A stretch of DNA of 6,712 nucleotides from Actinomycetes bacterium. GTDB lineage: Bacteria; Actinomycetota; Acidimicrobiia; Acidimicrobiales; RAAP-2. Below are positions 5,315-6,712 of the stretch, one piece after another (position 1 is the first letter of the stretch; each line of letters begins with the position of its first letter). The translations under genes and the position numbers were made by a program. Under the pieces are notes generated by a model. It saw only the letters and a list, made by a program, of their open reading frames with translations, was not told the DNA's origin and made no database searches. The stretch lies in assembly GCA_021801615.1 (NCBI GenBank), contig JAJYXS010000160.1, positions 1 to 6,712 of the forward strand, written 5' to 3'.

Positions 5315-6469
5315 CTACCGCCCCATCGCCTCCCCGAACATCCGACCGAGCACCTCGGCGGCCTGCTGGTCGGCCTCGGACACGAAGTGGCCGTAGACGT
5401 TGAGCGTCGTCGCCGGGTTCCGGTGGCCGAGGCGGCCCGCCACGGTCCGCACGTCGACGCCGGCGGCAAGCAGCCGGGTCGCCACGTAGTGGCGCAGGTC
5501 GTGGAGCCGCACGCCCTCGACGCCCGCCCTCGCGCACAGCGTCCGGAACGCCCGGGTCGTCGAGTCGGGCCGCCACGGCGTCGAGGCGTCGACCGCCTCG
5601 GTGAACACGTACGGGTCCTCCGTCATGCCCACCCCGCAGGCCGCGGCGATCTTCTCGAGGCGCGCGCGGTGCTCGACGAGGGCGGCGACCGTCGCCTCGT
5701 CGAGGCTCACCCGGCGCGACTGGTGCGTCTTCGTCCCCTGCTCGATGAGCACGTTCCCCGCGAGGATCAGGCCCCGCTCGATCGTCGCCGTCCGCCGCTC
5801 GAGGTCGAGGTCCCGCCAGCGCAGCGCCACGAGCTCGCCGCGCCGGGCGCCCGTCGAAGCGGCCACGAGCACGAACACCGCCAGCATCGGGTTGGACTCG
5901 CCGGCCAGGCGGAACAGGCGGGCCACCTCGTCGGGCGTCGGCGGGTGCATCGCCCGCAGCGGCACCCGCGGCGGCGAGGCGTCGAGGGCGGGGTTGTGCC
6001 GCAGCCACCCCCACCGGACCCCCTGGGCGAGCGCCCGGCGGACGATGCCGTGGACCCGCTTCACCGTCGCTGGCGAGTAGGGACCCTTCGGCCCGCCCAC
6101 CTCGAGCAGGTGCCGGTAGAAGCGGTCGAGGTCGACCGGCGTCAGCTTCGCGACCGGCACGGCGCCGAGGGCGGGGACGATCACCGTCCGGACGTAGCCG
6201 CCGTCGACGACGACCGTCTTCGGCGACAGGCTCGGCGTCGCGTGCTCGAGCCACTCCTCGAGGAGCCGGGCGAAGGTGGACTCCCGGTCCTGGCGGGGCA
6301 CGAACCCGCCCGTCTCGGCGACGAGCTCGGCGAGCGCCCGGCCCGCCTGGCGCTTCGTCCCGTGGAACGTCTTCGACACGTACCGCTTGCGCTTCGAGAT
6401 CGGGTCCGTGCCGACGTGGACGCGCAGCTGCCAGGTGTCCTCCCCGCGCTGGCGCAGCGATCCGGCCAT
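5315..6469 (-). CDS. int: Tyrosine-type site-specific integrase
   Basis: A 384-residue phage-type integrase that would insert and excise the element at the tRNA-Glu 3' end. It has an N-terminal arm-binding domain (about 1-45, WQLRVHVGTD then KRYVSKTF), a SAM-like core-binding domain (about 63-160, FARLLEEWLEH) and a catalytic domain (about 175-375). All active residues are present: Arg209 in TGARRGEL, Lys247 in GTKTHQSRR, His323 and Arg326 in HDLRH, His349 in LGH and the nucleophile Tyr359 in NVYGHF. The start at ATG 6469 is chosen because GGGGAGG (6482-6476) lies six bases upstream. The same frame is open to 6571, but that extension has no ribosome binding site and crosses the repeats at 6534-6552. 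The length is normal for the family. The gene reads away from the tRNA, the usual arrangement. Confidence 0.95.
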   Translation of the reverse strand: MAGSLRQRGEDTWQLRVHVGTDPISKRKRYVSKTFHGTKRQAGRALAELVAETGGFVPRQDRESTFARLLEEWLEHATPSLSPKTVVVDGGYVRTVIVPALGAVPVAKLTPVDLDRFYRHLLEVGGPKGPYSPATVKRVHGIVRRALAQGVRWGWLRHNPALDASPPRVPLRAMHPPTPDEVARLFRLAGESNPMLAVFVLVAASTGARRGELVALRWRDLDLERRTATIERGLILAGNVLIEQGTKTHQSRRVSLDEATVAALVEHRARLEKIAAACGVGMTEDPYVFTEAVDASTPWRPDSTTRAFRTLCARAGVEGVRLHDLRHYVATRLLAAGVDVRTVAGRLGHRNPATTLNVYGHFVSEADQQAAEVLGRMFGEAMGR

Positions 6470-6529
6470 CCGTGGCCTCCCCTCTCCGGCGAGTTGCCTG
6501 GGGGTCACGCTAGCGCCGCGCTGCGCGGG

Positions 6530-6552
6530 AAAGGATGGACAGGGGATGGACA
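6530..6552 (+). repeat. Right arm-type repeats, GATGGACA x2
   Basis: GATGGACA occurs at 6534-6541 and 6545-6552, 11 bases apart and in the same orientation as the left pair. The 14 bases at 6530-6543 equal those at 197-210. After circularisation the two pairs would flank the 42-base core, with the right pair about 60 bases and the left pair about 106 bases from it. They also sit upstream of the integrase start, so integrase binding could repress its own gene. Confidence 0.6.
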
Positions 6553-6613
6553 AGCGCCCAACTCCTCGCACGTCAGCGCCGGAAAAAAGTGCCTCTGACC
6601 TGCGAAGAAAGAA

Positions 6614-6655
6614 GCAGCCCCAACGGGGTTCGAACCCGTGTCTCCACCTTGAGAG
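6614..6655 (-). repeat. Right attachment site within tRNA-Glu
   Basis: This is the exact 42-base copy of 41-82. It spans the 3' 41 bases of tRNA-Glu plus one base beyond. Because the element carries this segment, the tRNA gene is restored on insertion. The edge of identity at 6655 is the first base of the anticodon loop, a typical strand-exchange zone for tyrosine integrases at tRNA genes. Confidence 0.93.
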
Positions 6656-6687
6656 GGTGGTGTCCTAGGCCTCTAGACGATGGGGCC
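6615..6687 (-). tRNA. tRNA-Glu (CTC anticodon)
   Basis: The 73 bases fold as a complete cloverleaf on the minus strand. The acceptor stem is GGCCCCA with TGGGGCT (a G-U pair at the end). The D arm is GTCT/GGAC. The anticodon stem is CCACC/GGTGG around the loop CTCTCAA, with anticodon CTC at 6653-6651, reading GAG. The T arm is ACGGG-TTCGAAC-CCCGT, with discriminator G. CCA is not encoded. The 5' half (6656-6687) is chromosomal and the 3' half lies within the att repeat of the integrated element. Confidence 0.95.
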
Positions 6688-6697
6688 GAGCTGAGTC

Positions 6698-6712
6698 CCG
6701 TCCGGGGGACGG
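6698..6712. repeat. Inverted repeat upstream of the tRNA, at the window edge
   Basis: CCGTCC (6698-6703) and GGACGG (6707-6712) form a perfect 6-bp stem with a 3-base loop, and the window ends here. It lies upstream of the tRNA on the minus strand and may be the terminator of a preceding chromosomal gene or another tRNA. It may extend further outside the window. Confidence 0.3.

Larger units (their letters stand above)
41..6655. mobile_element. Small tRNA-Glu-integrated element (6.57 kb) carrying toxin-antitoxin cargo
   Basis: The element is bounded by an exact 42-base direct repeat (41-82 and 6614-6655). The right copy is the 3' half of an intact tRNA-Glu gene, and a tyrosine integrase gene lies next to that tRNA. 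The repeat period is 6573 bp. All intact genes inside are on the minus strand: HEPN, MNT, RES, Xre-type antitoxin, TIGR04255, HicB-like and integrase. No replication, relaxase, capsid or terminase gene is visible, so it is not a complete phage or conjugative element as seen here. Transfer would have to rely on a helper or on general DNA uptake; that is inference. The integrase frame is intact and both att copies are identical, so the element may still be able to excise. Confidence 0.9.

Noticed and set aside
5190..6254. Long minus-strand frame overlapping the integrase in another phase
   Set aside because: Its composition is Arg/Ala/Gly/Pro-rich with no domain, and it is out of phase with the verified integrase.
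6490..6530. Integrase promoter with a TAGCGT -10 box
   Set aside because: The match is weak and no -35 is convincing, so it is not listed as a feature.
5015..6598. Very long plus-strand open frame (527 codons) opposite the integrase
   Set aside because: The integrase on the minus strand has every catalytic residue. The opposite frame is Arg/Pro/His-rich shadow text, common in G+C-rich DNA.

Overview
The window reads as Actinomycetota-like DNA. The outer parts are very G+C-rich (46 of 60 bases in 5641-5700), ribosome binding sites are AG-rich, GTG starts occur and the tRNA has no encoded CCA. I cannot name a genus. Nearly all of the window is one small integrated element. A 42-base sequence at 41-82 is repeated exactly at 6614-6655. 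The right copy is the 3' half of an intact tRNA-Glu(CTC) gene on the minus strand, and the left copy is the displaced 3' fragment. A tyrosine integrase lies just downstream of the tRNA and reads the same way. This is the standard layout of an island inserted in a tRNA 3' end, and it gives an element unit of 6573 bp.

Layout, left to right: chromosomal DNA (1-40); left att copy (41-82); paired GATGGACA repeats that look like integrase arm sites (189-210); a hairpin terminator (260-291); a HEPN/nucleotidyltransferase gene pair (294-1339, minus); a palindrome and a frameshifted remnant on the plus strand (1570-1863); a three-gene minus-strand operon of lower G+C (1960-3978); a gene-free stretch with hairpins and short repeats (4034-4596); an orphan HicB-like antitoxin (4615-4839); a purine-rich 12-bp-spaced repeat cluster (5172-5259); the integrase (5315-6469); the right-hand arm-type repeats (6534-6552); the right att copy and tRNA-Glu.

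Except for the integrase, the recognisable cargo is of toxin-antitoxin type. The MNT/HEPN pair is a presumed nucleotidyltransferase antitoxin with an RNase-like HEPN toxin. The middle operon encodes a TIGR04255 protein, an Xre/MbcA/ParS-type antitoxin and a RES-domain (NAD+-degrading type) toxin, in that order with overlapping genes. The HicB-like protein has no visible HicA. I see no replication, conjugation or capsid gene and no recognisable excisionase. The best reading is a minimal, possibly satellite-like, integrative element carrying stability or defence modules. The most notable part is the overlapping TIGR04255-Xre-RES operon, whose first gene has no assigned role.
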